From Cerrena zonata (Eukaryota > Basidiomycota > Agaricomycetes > Polyporales > Cerrenaceae): DNA of 64,000 nt. The translations under genes and the position numbers were made by a program. The notes beneath the pieces are model-generated. The model was not told where the DNA came from. It did not search any database and worked only from the letters and a program-made list of their open reading frames with translations. This document shows, one piece after another, positions 32,444 to 42,418 of this stretch; within the stretch, counting starts at the first letter, position 1, and every line of letters begins with the position of its first letter. The stretch spans positions 124,001-188,000 of the forward strand of contig JASBNA010000015.1 in the NCBI GenBank assembly GCA_038087015.1, given 5' to 3'.

Positions 32444-34186
32444 TTAGTCTTTCCTCTCTCCATCTTCCGGGTTATACAGAGCAATTTTGAATGAACTATC
32501 ACCATCAGCATCTTTAGATTCACTTTTGCTCAGTGATTCTTCTTCAATTTGTGTAGGTATAGGTCTCTCGGGAGAGCTTTGTTTGGGGATAGACCTCCTT
32601 TTTTGAGTCATTGAAAAAGGTGATATACCAGCAGCTTCATTTGAAGCTTGTGCGGCAACATTATTGATACCGGCTCTATCCATCCTTTCATTCAAATCAG
32701 AAAGGTTGTTTTTTGATTTTGTTGAATAGTTGCTAAATGAAAAATTTTTGAAGGGTGCCTGTCTCGAACTCACAGTTCGGGCTTTGAAAAGCGAAGGTCT
32801 GTTTTCGATAGAAGGGCTACGTTGTTGTTCTAAATCGGTTTTATTAGACGATTGTCGACGACTTAATGCTCTTCTTATTTGAGTTCCTATGTATTCGGCA
32901 GACTTAGCTGGCTCAACATCAAACTCTGATCCGGCGGTGTACACCGATGCATTATCATTTAAGTTTTTACTGGATTTCCCAGAGGCAATCGATCTTTCCC
33001 TTTCGGATGGAGGTCCCATACCATAAACAGGGAACACGTTTTGTGGAGATTTGTGTCTTTGGCGAATTGATGCAGCACTTGACCTTGACATACCGGTAGC
33101 TCTTGAGGATAGTGTGGGAACTCTTGATAAATTTTCATGTAAAGAAGGTTCATAGAGTGCTTGAGGAGGGGGTTCATTCGCCATTTCAGCACTCATTGAA
33201 CCTCCACTAGAAATCTCTTGAGAATTTTCAGATTTTTCTTTTTCTGGAAGATAATCATCAGGATATTCTTCAACAATGTCATCTTCTTCAGGTACTTTTT
33301 GCCTCACGACTCTTGAATCTTGATTCAATTCCGGTTGTTCATCTCTAACATCATATTTAGGTAAGTTCAAAAGTCTTTGATCTCTTTCAACAACTACAAG
33401 ATGTAAGTACCAAGGAATGACGATTCCGAAAAAAGAACCACCGATCATGTTACCAATTGCTCCAGGTAAGAAAACTTTCCACACCACGGTTGCAAAAGGA
33501 ACAGGAGCTTTGTTTATCAAACCAATAACCAACATGAACATATCAGCAACTGAATGAGTAAAACCCATAGCAACAAAGGTGAATACTGGAAGAAGCATCA
33601 TAAGAAACTTAACATGTAAAGGTTTTGCCATCAATTGTAAATATATGGCTAGACAGACGAAAAAATTACCAGCCATTGCTCGAAGTAAAGTTTGAACAAA
33701 TGAGTGCTCTGCCTTACTCACTAAGATTGCAACTGACCCTTCAATCATCAGCGAAGTTGATGTTACCTCAGAATAATGACAAAAAATATAACAAACAAAT
33801 ATATTACCCGCCAAATTAAACCACCAACTTACAAACCAACTAATGATTAGATCAATAATTGAGACTGCTCCTCTGCATACACCAACACTGAAAAAAAGAA
33901 CGTTTGAATTGAATAAATCAACCCCCATTATAACGACATAAAATAAACCAATCGGATAAACCAAACCTTGTATTAACTGCATTATTCCAGGATCGCTCTT
34001 ATATATCTCTGGACAAAGTGATTGAGCCATTACATGTAACATCCCACCAGAAGTAAAAAATATACCACCCATTATCGAGTTAATAATCAAGGTATCAATT
34101 CGAAGACGGGCTTTTTTCATCGAGGTAGCAACCACCGCTAGAGCAGCCTCATATGTGGTCAAATAAAGTGAATCATCGCTTCCCAT
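32444..34186 (-). CDS. Formate/nitrite-transporter family membrane protein (YHL008C-like)
   Basis: The N-terminal 265 residues form an FNT-family pore with about six hydrophobic segments, including MGGIFFTSGGMLHV, GLVYPIGLFYVVIMG, VDLFNSNVLFFSVGV, a re-entrant-like NLAGNIFVCYIFCHY, MAGNFFVCLAIYLQL and the last helix around FLPGAIGNMIGGSFFG. FNT proteins conduct small monocarboxylates or nitrite; the yeast relative YHL008C is little studied and linked to chloride/acetate. The C-terminal 300 residues are hydrophilic and Ser/Arg-rich (repeated RQ, SRRQSS, KRRSIPKQSSPERP), suggesting phosphorylation sites facing the cytosol. The total of 580 aa resembles the fungal plasma-membrane subgroup and is twice the bacterial length. 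The substrate is not predictable. Confidence 0.85.
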   Translation of the reverse strand: MGSDDSLYLTTYEAALAVVATSMKKARLRIDTLIINSIMGGIFFTSGGMLHVMAQSLCPEIYKSDPGIMQLIQGLVYPIGLFYVVIMGVDLFNSNVLFFSVGVCRGAVSIIDLIISWFVSWWFNLAGNIFVCYIFCHYSEVTSTSLMIEGSVAILVSKAEHSFVQTLLRAMAGNFFVCLAIYLQLMAKPLHVKFLMMLLPVFTFVAMGFTHSVADMFMLVIGLINKAPVPFATVVWKVFLPGAIGNMIGGSFFGIVIPWYLHLVVVERDQRLLNLPKYDVRDEQPELNQDSRVVRQKVPEEDDIVEEYPDDYLPEKEKSENSQEISSGGSMSAEMANEPPPQALYEPSLHENLSRVPTLSSRATGMSRSSAASIRQRHKSPQNVFPVYGMGPPSERERSIASGKSSKNLNDNASVYTAGSEFDVEPAKSAEYIGTQIRRALSRRQSSNKTDLEQQRSPSIENRPSLFKARTVSSRQAPFKNFSFSNYSTKSKNNLSDLNERMDRAGINNVAAQASNEAAGISPFSMTQKRRSIPKQSSPERPIPTQIEEESLSKSESKDADGDSSFKIALYNPEDGERKD

Positions 34187-34725
34187 GCTTCAACACCAGT
34201 CTTTAAAAAGCGATTATTTCCAATTATATTTTAAAGTTTCGTTGAGAAAACAAATGTGCTTATTTAATATTGTCTTGAGCTTTAAAAAGATAATATAAGT
34301 AAATGTTGAATAATACTTAATTTCTTCGAAAACTTCAGTTTTCAAACATTCAGAAGCTTTGTTTTTCGATTACTATAACAACGTTTCAAGATTCTGAAGC
34401 TATGTCCGTAAGTAAAAGAGGTAAGGTGTATATATATGCGTATTTTTCACTGTCTTGAATAAGATGATGATTCGTGAAGCAAAGTTCAACTGCTTTTTTT
34501 TTTTTACGGGATTTTCAGCCGGTCTAAATGTTTTTGACCTAAAAAACGGAACAGTTTTGCGCGGGATTTAATTACTTAAATCAGTGCGGTTTAACCTAGG
34601 TTCTAAGAAGATACGCTTCCTACATCAATTAAACAGTATATCATTGGTTACGGATAATTACATTGAGCATAGGATGATATGGATTATACAATGGTGAAGA
34701 AAAAATGCAAAAATTAATAATGGGT
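34187..34725. other. FNT upstream / RAD18 downstream region
   Basis: The 539 bp contain AT-rich DNA with a T-tract at about 34,495. I see no RNA gene or ORF of note. It should hold the FNT promoter and RAD18 terminator. Confidence 0.5.
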
Positions 34726-36114
34726 TTACTTATCATCAAGGAAAAGTAAACTCCGAGAAAAGTCAAGATTGGCACCGTTGGTCGTTAATTCTTTGTCTTG
34801 CGCTGATTCCTCTTGATTGTCAATGTTGGTAGTTTCATGCTCACCCTCGGTAGGCTCGTGAACTTGCGGTTGAGGTTGAGTTTGAGTGATGACTTTACTT
34901 TTAGAATCATTTTGTTTGTGCATTGTTTTTTTAGCAGCCGTCACCAAGTCTTTGAATTCGTCTTTGTAGGTGTCTACCCACAACTTTACCAGAAAGTCCT
35001 TGTCTGTAATAGATTTATTACTCAAACTGTTTCTGGACGAAAACAATGAGGTCGAGGAAGATGCAGAGAAAGCCAGATGGGACAATTCCCACTGATTGAG
35101 TTTTTGTTTCAACAATTTTTCCGGTATCGGATGATTACTGTCTAAGTTTGAGTTGAACAATATATAGTACTGATTATAACGTAGTTCTAATTGGTATCGT
35201 GTGCCTTGTGTAGGAAGTTTTATTGCTGCTAATTTTTCTTTTAGTTTTGGGGTAGTTAATGAGCTGAAATTCAATTTAGGAAGTCTTCTAATATCCTCAC
35301 GATTATGGTTCTTAACTTCATTAAAATAAAAATTCTCATGATCGATACGAGGCTTATTGGCAGGTTGACTTGATTTTGGCTTAATGGGCTGGAAAAATGA
35401 TGAAATTGCGGTTTTGGAATTTGGTCTCTTCTTTTGAGATTGATAATTAGTAGTTATCCCTGGTGACTTGGATTTACGAAAATTTTTCTTGCCAGTTAAA
35501 CAGTCATCTATATGTTCAGATTGTAAAAGTTCGGCAGTCATTTGTTCAGAACATATGGGACATGAAACCATTTCTTGAGGAGACGGTATTGACTCTTTTA
35601 CTTCCACAGACCTTATTTCACTGTTGCCATTCATTTCATGGGAGATACATTCCGTCTTCATCTTTTTGTTTGCTGGTTCCATTCCAAGCACTGTCGAACT
35701 GTCATTGGCACTGTCACTATCTGAAATCACCTCGATAACTTCAGTATTTGCAACCCCTGGTGATTTTCTTTCCGATTCATTCAGTCCACTGTCTTCTTCT
35801 TTCAAATGACTCAATAGTAGAGGACGAAATGAACTATAACATGCAACTATCTCTTCTAATAATATCTGCCTTCTCAAATTACTTTCAAACTGTTCGGTTT
35901 GACATAATGGACAATGACTATTGATAACCAAATATTCACGAATACACTGAGAACAAAAAGTATGATTACATGCTGTTGAGACGGGGGCTCTTAAAAATTC
36001 TTTACAAATGAAACATCTTTGCAAGGAATCAAGCTGGGATAGCTCTGGGATTTTAGTAGATTTCCATTCTGATGGATCAGTTACGTTTTGCAAGTTCTTG
36101 GAAAACTGATTCAT
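34726..36114 (-). CDS. RAD18: E3 ubiquitin ligase Rad18 (post-replication repair)
   Basis: With Rad6 this enzyme mono-ubiquitinates PCNA at Lys164 to start translesion synthesis. The RING finger runs from C34 to C71 (CFICKEFLRAPVSTACNHTF, then CSQC and CPLC). A UBZ4 zinc finger uses C185, C188, H201 and C205. A SAP DNA-binding domain spans about 280-320 (LPKLNFSSLTTPKLKEKLAAI). The Rad6-binding region should follow at about 330-400. A KTAISSFF sequence at 234-241 resembles a degenerate PIP box. The length of 462 aa is close to that of bakers' yeast (487). The start MNQFSKN is the first Met in frame. Confidence 0.94.
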   Translation of the reverse strand: MNQFSKNLQNVTDPSEWKSTKIPELSQLDSLQRCFICKEFLRAPVSTACNHTFCSQCIREYLVINSHCPLCQTEQFESNLRRQILLEEIVACYSSFRPLLLSHLKEEDSGLNESERKSPGVANTEVIEVISDSDSANDSSTVLGMEPANKKMKTECISHEMNGNSEIRSVEVKESIPSPQEMVSCPICSEQMTAELLQSEHIDDCLTGKKNFRKSKSPGITTNYQSQKKRPNSKTAISSFFQPIKPKSSQPANKPRIDHENFYFNEVKNHNREDIRRLPKLNFSSLTTPKLKEKLAAIKLPTQGTRYQLELRYNQYYILFNSNLDSNHPIPEKLLKQKLNQWELSHLAFSASSSTSLFSSRNSLSNKSITDKDFLVKLWVDTYKDEFKDLVTAAKKTMHKQNDSKSKVITQTQPQPQVHEPTEGEHETTNIDNQEESAQDKELTTNGANLDFSRSLLFLDDK

Positions 36115-36451
36115 CTTATTCTTCGAAAAGCCCTGCTTTTTTCAAGATGTTTTATAATCTTGTAGACTTTACGTGATAGCGAAACGAAACCGATAGTAAA
36201 GAGCTTCGAGTTCAGTTCTATATACCGCGTAGTATCTTTTGACTAATACAATTTTTTTTTGCTTTTGCTCATTTTTTATATGGAGGCGCGTCAGATAGTG
36301 GTAGCAAAATTATGTTGATGTCATTGAACTTAAATTTTTATATAAACGACTGAACAGGAATGATAGAACTATTACAATACAGATAATGTAATTATAAGCA
36401 ATTAAACTATTTAATTAAATGGCCTGTCAATGCATCCGTGTGCGTCTATAA
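36115..36451. other. RAD18 upstream / SEC12 downstream region
   Basis: The 337 bp are AT-rich; TATATACCGCG near 36,220 lies about 110 bp before the RAD18 start. Nothing else is recognised. Confidence 0.45.
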
Positions 36452-39313
36452 TTACAATTCATCATGATCAGGCTTATTTGTTGCTTTTGATTTGGTTTTA
36501 GTTCTGGTTCTGGTAACTGTTCTCACCTTCTTCTTCTTCTTTTTGGAAGTTGTAGCACTAGAGGTAGAAACTACTTCGGTATTTGAAGTAGCTGGTTCAG
36601 GAATGGAAGTTTTACTGGTTACAGTTTCTCCAGTGTTCGAGGTCGAAACAAAACTTGGTGTGCTATTGACTGATTCTTCTTTTATCGAGGAAGCAGTTTC
36701 TTCTGAGTTGAAAATACTAGTTGAGATATGTTCAGAATCAGTAGTTGAAGATGGCTCCATACTCTCAACTGCTGGGACGGCTGACTCATTGGCACTTTCA
36801 GTGGAATCACTTTCAGACACGGTTTCTGGATAAGTCAGGTCAATTACAGTGACAGAGCTCGTAGTTGGTTCAGATGCAACGGTAGATTCAGGCTCAACTG
36901 TAGATTCAGGTTCAGCCGTAGATTCAGGTTCAACTGTAGATTCAGGTTCAACTGTAGATTCAGGTTCAACTGTAGATTCAGGTTCAACTGTAGATTCAGG
37001 TTCAACTGTAGATTCAGGTTCTTCGGAAGCAGATACATTTTCCACAGATGCAGTGTCTTCAGAATGATCAGTTTCTGGATTCAAAACGTCTTGCAGAGTT
37101 GATTCACTTGCAACCTCTTGGGTGGTGCTCTCTATCTGGGGTAATTCCTCTATATCTGAACTGTTTTTTTCTTGATTGTCCTGTTCAACTTGAGCCTCTT
37201 CTTGATCAGCTACTTTGGCTTCCTCAACAAATCCATGGTTTTCAGCCTTTTGATCATCCGAAACCAATTCTTCCTCAGATTCTTCAACTTCTTCTACCTC
37301 TTCGACTTCGGCCTCCGAATCATTGGCACGATCAGTTTTTGATTCTTCGAAATTTGATTCGGAATGTTCTGTTTCGTCACTAGGTTCAGCCGGAGCCCAG
37401 GCGGAAGTGTTATCAACAAGCAGAGAAATACTAGAAGTTATTGGATCACTAGTGAACTCAATTTCAATATCACTAGTAGTTTTATTTGACGCATAGGCAA
37501 TATCGAGAGGGTCATTAGGATGTTCCAACGAATCACCATCTACTAATAACGATGATGGATCAGGAGTGGGCATTGAATTTGGACTTGGTTTAATAATAGT
37601 CTCCTCATCCACAGCCTTGCTAATTACTGGAGTTGAATCATTAAATTCGATATCACCGGATACACCAGAGGTTTCAGCATCGATATTTTGTGTGATGCTT
37701 TCTATAATCACTTCATCTCCAATGGTCAAAGAAGCGTCAATTTCAGAGCTAGTGGCCTCAGAAGCAGAATGGATATCAGTTTCAGAGGCGACATCCGAAA
37801 ACTCGGATTCAACTTCAGGTTCTTTAACTGGGTCGACTGCATCATCAGGGTCGGGAATCGTTGTTTCAGTGACAGTATCAGAATCAGGAGTAAATGATCG
37901 TTGGGATACTTCGGAAGAAGCTGAAGGGTCCCAAGAGTCCATCTTAAAATATTTTTTTGTATCATCATCGCCATCCACATTTTCACCTGATATTTTATCC
38001 TTGATGGCACCATAAGCCAACAATGATTGTTGTTTAACAATATCATACCCTATTTCCCCATAGTATTGAGAGATTTCAAGCCATTCATCTAATTGACCAC
38101 TTTCATGAGACTTTTGAAGGAATATACCTAATAATGCAATGAATATAGTGAGGATTAAATAGTTAAGTATCGTACCTATAGTAGACTTACCTTTAGCAAA
38201 ATTAGGAGGTAATTTCAATACAAGTAAAGAATTTGATGCACTTCCTGTGGCAAGAGAAAGACCATTAGGAGAGAATGATAAAGTTGTCACTGCAAAATCA
38301 TGAAGTTTGGTAAAGACTTTTAAATTTTTAAAGTCGGATAATCTAACCAAAATGACTGAAAAATCGTTACCAGCCATAGCAATCAAATCTTTTGGCAAAT
38401 TAAAGTCTAATGCAACAATACCTCTTACTTTTGAAGAAATCTGTTTTCGTTTAACAATTTTTTTCTCTGCTAAATTAAATTGAAAAATTGAAGCACCTGG
38501 TTTACCACCACGATTACCACCGGTGACTATGACATTGGAATTATCAATAAAACGAACTTTAGAGAGGATGAAATTATTTAAAATTTTAGTGATTGCAGGG
38601 TCTGAGGAAGTTGAAGAGATGAGATTCCCGGTAACAGTGCTGAAAGTTTCGATAGAGTTCGAGGTGATATAGCATAAAGTCTTACCGTCATCATTCGGAC
38701 TTAAATGGAAATCTTTAATTTCAACTTCTTTTTCAGGAGTGAACTTGAAAGTTATATCTAAAGTATCAGGCTTGAATACGTATATGGATGAAGGTATAGC
38801 AGAAGTCATAAAGCAACCCACAGAACTATTAGGAGATAATGCAATGATTTTTGGATATTCTCCAACACTTTCATTAGTTATATTGTCATCGAATTGAGCA
38901 CCATCAATAAATTGTAAATGTTCATTTTGGGTGAAAACATACTTTCTTATGTTATTGTTTATATTCATAGATTTGATCAATTGACTTGATTGATTACAAC
39001 CAAAGAAAACATTATAATTACTACTTTTTGAATTTGAAGTTATACTGATTTCACTATCATCATCAGGAATTCTAGCAACATCCAAACACATTGGACAGTC
39101 TTCATTAGCAGGTAATTCGATTTCTCTAAATCTCTGTAAGCGTCGATTCTTATCTTCAGCCTTGAAGCTACATTTAATTGCTGTTATTTTATTTGGAATC
39201 CCATTTTTACCTTCACCACCACCACCAATAGTAACTAAAGTTTTATTATTAATAAATTTCGACCCATAAATGGGGTAACCCACATTTATGACAGCAGAAT
39301 CTTTGACTGACAT
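36452..39313 (-). CDS. SEC12: Sec12, ER guanine-nucleotide exchange factor for Sar1, with long lumenal domain and HDEL
   Basis: It starts COPII budding by loading GTP on Sar1. The cytosolic WD40-type beta-propeller occupies about residues 1-375, including the K-loop-like GGGGEGKNGIPNKIT near 31-45. One membrane helix (about 378-398, ILTIFIALLGIFL) follows. The lumenal part of about 550 residues is highly acidic and Ser/Thr-rich, holds eight PESTVE repeats, and ends in a basic Thr/Lys/Arg stretch plus HDEL. Bakers' yeast Sec12 is 471 aa; Sed4 and Pichia Sec12 have long lumenal tails, the latter with HDEL, so this resembles the Pichia form. The 953-aa frame is intact. BUD16 lies divergently 304 bp away. 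Confidence 0.92.
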   Translation of the reverse strand: MSVKDSAVINVGYPIYGSKFINNKTLVTIGGGGEGKNGIPNKITAIKCSFKAEDKNRRLQRFREIELPANEDCPMCLDVARIPDDDSEISITSNSKSSNYNVFFGCNQSSQLIKSMNINNNIRKYVFTQNEHLQFIDGAQFDDNITNESVGEYPKIIALSPNSSVGCFMTSAIPSSIYVFKPDTLDITFKFTPEKEVEIKDFHLSPNDDGKTLCYITSNSIETFSTVTGNLISSTSSDPAITKILNNFILSKVRFIDNSNVIVTGGNRGGKPGASIFQFNLAEKKIVKRKQISSKVRGIVALDFNLPKDLIAMAGNDFSVILVRLSDFKNLKVFTKLHDFAVTTLSFSPNGLSLATGSASNSLLVLKLPPNFAKGKSTIGTILNYLILTIFIALLGIFLQKSHESGQLDEWLEISQYYGEIGYDIVKQQSLLAYGAIKDKISGENVDGDDDTKKYFKMDSWDPSASSEVSQRSFTPDSDTVTETTIPDPDDAVDPVKEPEVESEFSDVASETDIHSASEATSSEIDASLTIGDEVIIESITQNIDAETSGVSGDIEFNDSTPVISKAVDEETIIKPSPNSMPTPDPSSLLVDGDSLEHPNDPLDIAYASNKTTSDIEIEFTSDPITSSISLLVDNTSAWAPAEPSDETEHSESNFEESKTDRANDSEAEVEEVEEVEESEEELVSDDQKAENHGFVEEAKVADQEEAQVEQDNQEKNSSDIEELPQIESTTQEVASESTLQDVLNPETDHSEDTASVENVSASEEPESTVEPESTVEPESTVEPESTVEPESTVEPESTAEPESTVEPESTVASEPTTSSVTVIDLTYPETVSESDSTESANESAVPAVESMEPSSTTDSEHISTSIFNSEETASSIKEESVNSTPSFVSTSNTGETVTSKTSIPEPATSNTEVVSTSSATTSKKKKKKVRTVTRTRTKTKSKATNKPDHDEL
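36885..37028 (-). repeat. 18-bp tandem repeat inside SEC12 (PESTVE, eight copies)
   Basis: Unit starts are at 36885, 36903, 36921, 36939, 36957, 36975, 36993 and 37011. On the plus strand the unit is GATTCAGGTTCAACTGTA. Copies differ by one or two bases. The repeat keeps frame and likely varies in number. Confidence 0.95.
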
Positions 39314-39489
39314 GAAGCGAAACGAGGAATTGAATCCTTATATTTATGGGTATTTATATTTCCTCAAAATACGAACAACACAGGAAATTTGTATTTGATC
39401 TTTCAGTCTGTATAGGTGTTCAATAACTCGGTTAGTTGTTTTTTTCTTCTTCTTAATCTGGAGCAAAATGATTGTATGCACACCTGGAA

Positions 39490-39500
39490 TGTACGGATGT
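39490..39500. promoter_or_regulatory. Rap1-like element in the SEC12/BUD16 divergent promoter
   Basis: TGTACGGATGT lies 177 bp from the SEC12 start and 118 bp from the BUD16 start. It is the form closest to the Candida telomere core. The rest of the 304-bp promoter holds a T-tract at about 39,439. Confidence 0.5.
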
Positions 39501-39617
39501 ATCAGCGGGTGATAATCACACGACTCCATTTTTGTCCAAACTGATAACCGGAGAGTATTAAATAACTAATAATGACTATGAAATGATGAATGAATAAGGG
39601 ATTAACGAGAGAGTAGA

Positions 39618-40541
39618 ATGAGTGTTGGAGTGAAGTCTTTGCTATCCATTCTGTCGCATGTAAGCCATGGCTACGTCGGTAACCGGGCAATGGTATTCCC
39701 ATTTCAATTTTCTGGTTGGGATGTTGATAGTATAAATACCACCGACTATCTGAATCATCCAGGATATAGGAAATTCAAGGGTAAACCTACTAGTGCGGAA
39801 TTGATAACCGACTTATTTTTGGGGTTGAAGGATATTGTTGACTTTAATGAAGAGTATGAAATCATATTGACGGGATATTCGCCAAATGATCTTATATTGG
39901 AGATAATTTATCAACAGGTGATGTCGATTTACAATAACAGCAATAAGAAGAAGCCGGTGTGGATAGTTGATCCTGTTTTGGGGGATAACGGTAAACTATA
40001 TGTTCCAGATACTGTTGTACCGATATATGAGAAAATATTGGCTAGTGGAGAAGTTAATCTTATAACCCCTAATCAATTTGAATTTGAAGTATTAAGTGGT
40101 GGTAAGAAAATACGGGATTGGGAATCACTTAAGCTTGCAATCGAGGCATTCGAATCAAAATACAATATACCAAATTTCGTCATATCTTCAATTATTATTG
40201 AAGATAAAATGTATAGTCTTGGATATCTGCATCAAAAGTTATTCATTGTACCAATTGAACATATTGATTGTAATTTCAATGGATGTGGAGATGTCTTTAC
40301 TTCCTTACTTACAAATGCATACTATAACAATCAATATCAATTAACGCCCCAAGTATTAACTCTGGTTCTTATTAAATTGAATAAAATTTTACATCATAGT
40401 TTAGAACAAGAACATTTAAAAATTGGAGGTGAGATTAAAGATATTAAATTGGTTAAAGATATTAGAATCATTTCCCTGAGACATGTATTGTTGGAAGACG
40501 AATCCAACAATGCTTTATTATCCAAAGTAGTATATATATAG
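39618..40541 (+). CDS. BUD16: Pyridoxal kinase (Bud16/Bud17 family)
   Basis: It phosphorylates pyridoxal, pyridoxine or pyridoxamine with ATP, supplying the cofactor PLP. The 307-residue ribokinase-fold protein shows the substrate-binding N-terminus LLSI-x-SHVSHGYVGNRA, a NHPGYRKFKG loop, WIVDPVLGDNGKLYV, ITPNQFEFEVLSG and the anion-hole motif NGCGDVFTSLL (family GxGD). Codon 45 (39750-39752) is CTG in the Y-x-NHPGY motif, where the family has Ser; codon 14 is also CTG. Read as Ser, the match improves. Bakers' yeast has two close paralogues (BUD16, BUD17), so the symbol is the family name. Confidence 0.9.
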   Translation: MSVGVKSLLSILSHVSHGYVGNRAMVFPFQFSGWDVDSINTTDYLNHPGYRKFKGKPTSAELITDLFLGLKDIVDFNEEYEIILTGYSPNDLILEIIYQQVMSIYNNSNKKKPVWIVDPVLGDNGKLYVPDTVVPIYEKILASGEVNLITPNQFEFEVLSGGKKIRDWESLKLAIEAFESKYNIPNFVISSIIIEDKMYSLGYLHQKLFIVPIEHIDCNFNGCGDVFTSLLTNAYYNNQYQLTPQVLTLVLIKLNKILHHSLEQEHLKIGGEIKDIKLVKDIRIISLRHVLLEDESNNALLSKVVYI

Positions 40542-40738
40542 ATAAGTTAATTATTAAATAGAATCAATAGATCAATGGTGTTGCACCCTGTTGAGCGCGC
40601 TGGGAGTTTCCCCTAATTTTTTTTTTTTTTTACTACAAGTGAGTAAGTAGTGATCGCCACAAACTATTCTTATCTTATCAACTACGTTTTCTTTCTTTAC
40701 TCTAGGGCTAGACATAAGAGGAAGAACAGTAATCTAGA

Positions 40739-42418
40739 ATGATTCCTTTACTGGAAAAGCCGAGTACAAACCATCAGATACGCAACAATCACCGTGGAAA
40801 TATAATACGGAGGGCATTGGGATTTATTTTAATTATCGGGATAATAATATGGATAGATGGTAGGAGATGGGATCCGCCGAGATATGAAGTAAAGGAAGAA
40901 ACTCAAAAGAAACCAAAGGGGTTTCATATCAAGCATATATATCACCATGGAGCAGGAGAGAAGAATTATCGAGTACATCGTCGATTAGATATCACACCGG
41001 AGTTTATTTCGAATCAACCAGATAATATTGAGGTAGAGGATATTGAGAGTGAAGACTTACAAGCCATTAATAACGGGATGGACTGGCCCAAGGTACATTG
41101 GGGGAAGAATCCATGGACCATTGATCTTAATATCAAACATGCTCCGGGATTAGCTAAAAGATTGAAAGAGCGTCATACCCCCAATTTTATTGAACTGTAT
41201 TTGGAATATGCAATGAGGATAAGGGGCAATCCGTCGCTACTTAACAAGATTGGATTAGAGTGGGATCCGGAAGAAGAGATCAAAATCCCCGATATGAAAG
41301 ATCGAGATACAATTGTTAATTTAGCAACCATATCGCTGAATGCATATGTTAGGTTCCCCCAGAATAAAGAAGAAAAGAAAAAACTGGATTGGATAGATGT
41401 GGGAGGATGGGAACCGGATGAAAAACATGACGATATTAATTTTGGTTGGGAGGATATTGGATTAAGAGGACACATTTTTGTTAATGAAGAAGACAAAATT
41501 GTCGTTATTGGAATTAAAGGAACCCTGGGGGCAGGATTACCAGGAGGAGGAAGTGACGAAACCGGGAATAACGATAAAACCAACGACAATTTATTATTTC
41601 TGTGTTGTTGTGCCCGAGTTAGTTATATGTGGACCACTGTATGTGATTGTTATGAGAAAACCTACACCTGTAATCAAGATTGTTTAGAAAAAGAATTAAT
41701 GAGAAAAGATCGATACTATCAAGCTACAATTGATTTATATAAAAACGTCAGTTCAATCTATTCAACAGAAGAATATGAAATCTGGGTCACAGGACATTCA
41801 TTAGGAGGAGCATTGGCATCATTATTAGGTAGAACATTTGGATTACCGGCGGTTGCATTCGAAGCACCAGGAGAAATGCTAGCCATGAAAAGGCTTCATT
41901 TACCCCAAGCCCCCGGCATCCCCAAACACAAGGAAAATATATGGCATATTGGTAACACGGCTGATCCAATTTATATGGGGGTTTGCAATGGAGCACTGTC
42001 AAGTTGCAACGTAGCCGGATACGCAATGGAAACCGCTTGTCATACCGGGAAAGTTTGTGCTTATGATGTTGTTACCGATAAAGGTTGGAGAGTCAATTTA
42101 CTAAATCATCGAATACATACCGTGATCGATGATATAATATTAACTTATAATGAAACAGCCGCCTGTGTGGAACAACCTCCATGTAGAGACTGTTTCAACT
42201 GGAGATACACCAGTCATGACGATAATGAACCAGACCCTCCCAAACTCCCCAACCCGCTAAAACCAAGACCCCCAAGCACTACTGCTTCTACCACCACCAC
42301 CACCTCCTCCTCCACCTCCTCCTCCACCACTACAAGTGCCACCAGCTCTACAGAACCAACCAAGAAATGCTTGGAGCGAACCTGGTACGGTTGGTGCAAA
42401 AAATGGCAGGATGATTAA
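40739..42418 (+). CDS. ATG15: Vacuolar phospholipase/lipase Atg15
   Basis: It degrades autophagic and multivesicular-body membranes inside the vacuole. A basic cytosolic stub (1-25) precedes a signal-anchor helix (about 26-42, LGFILIIGIIIWID), fitting type II entry by the MVB route. Catalytic GHSLGGALASLLGR holds the nucleophile Ser near residue 353. KGT at about 260 and NLLFLCCCARVSYMW are Atg15 signatures. A Cys-rich lumenal part and a Ser/Thr-rich linker with TTSSSTSSS follow before a final Cys motif. Codons 200 and 263 are CTG, both at positions where relatives have Ser (MSSNAY and KGTSA). The length of 559 aa is close to family (520-600). Confidence 0.95.
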   Translation: MIPLLEKPSTNHQIRNNHRGNIIRRALGFILIIGIIIWIDGRRWDPPRYEVKEETQKKPKGFHIKHIYHHGAGEKNYRVHRRLDITPEFISNQPDNIEVEDIESEDLQAINNGMDWPKVHWGKNPWTIDLNIKHAPGLAKRLKERHTPNFIELYLEYAMRIRGNPSLLNKIGLEWDPEEEIKIPDMKDRDTIVNLATISLNAYVRFPQNKEEKKKLDWIDVGGWEPDEKHDDINFGWEDIGLRGHIFVNEEDKIVVIGIKGTLGAGLPGGGSDETGNNDKTNDNLLFLCCCARVSYMWTTVCDCYEKTYTCNQDCLEKELMRKDRYYQATIDLYKNVSSIYSTEEYEIWVTGHSLGGALASLLGRTFGLPAVAFEAPGEMLAMKRLHLPQAPGIPKHKENIWHIGNTADPIYMGVCNGALSSCNVAGYAMETACHTGKVCAYDVVTDKGWRVNLLNHRIHTVIDDIILTYNETAACVEQPPCRDCFNWRYTSHDDNEPDPPKLPNPLKPRPPSTTASTTTTTSSSTSSSTTTSATSSTEPTKKCLERTWYGWCKKWQDD

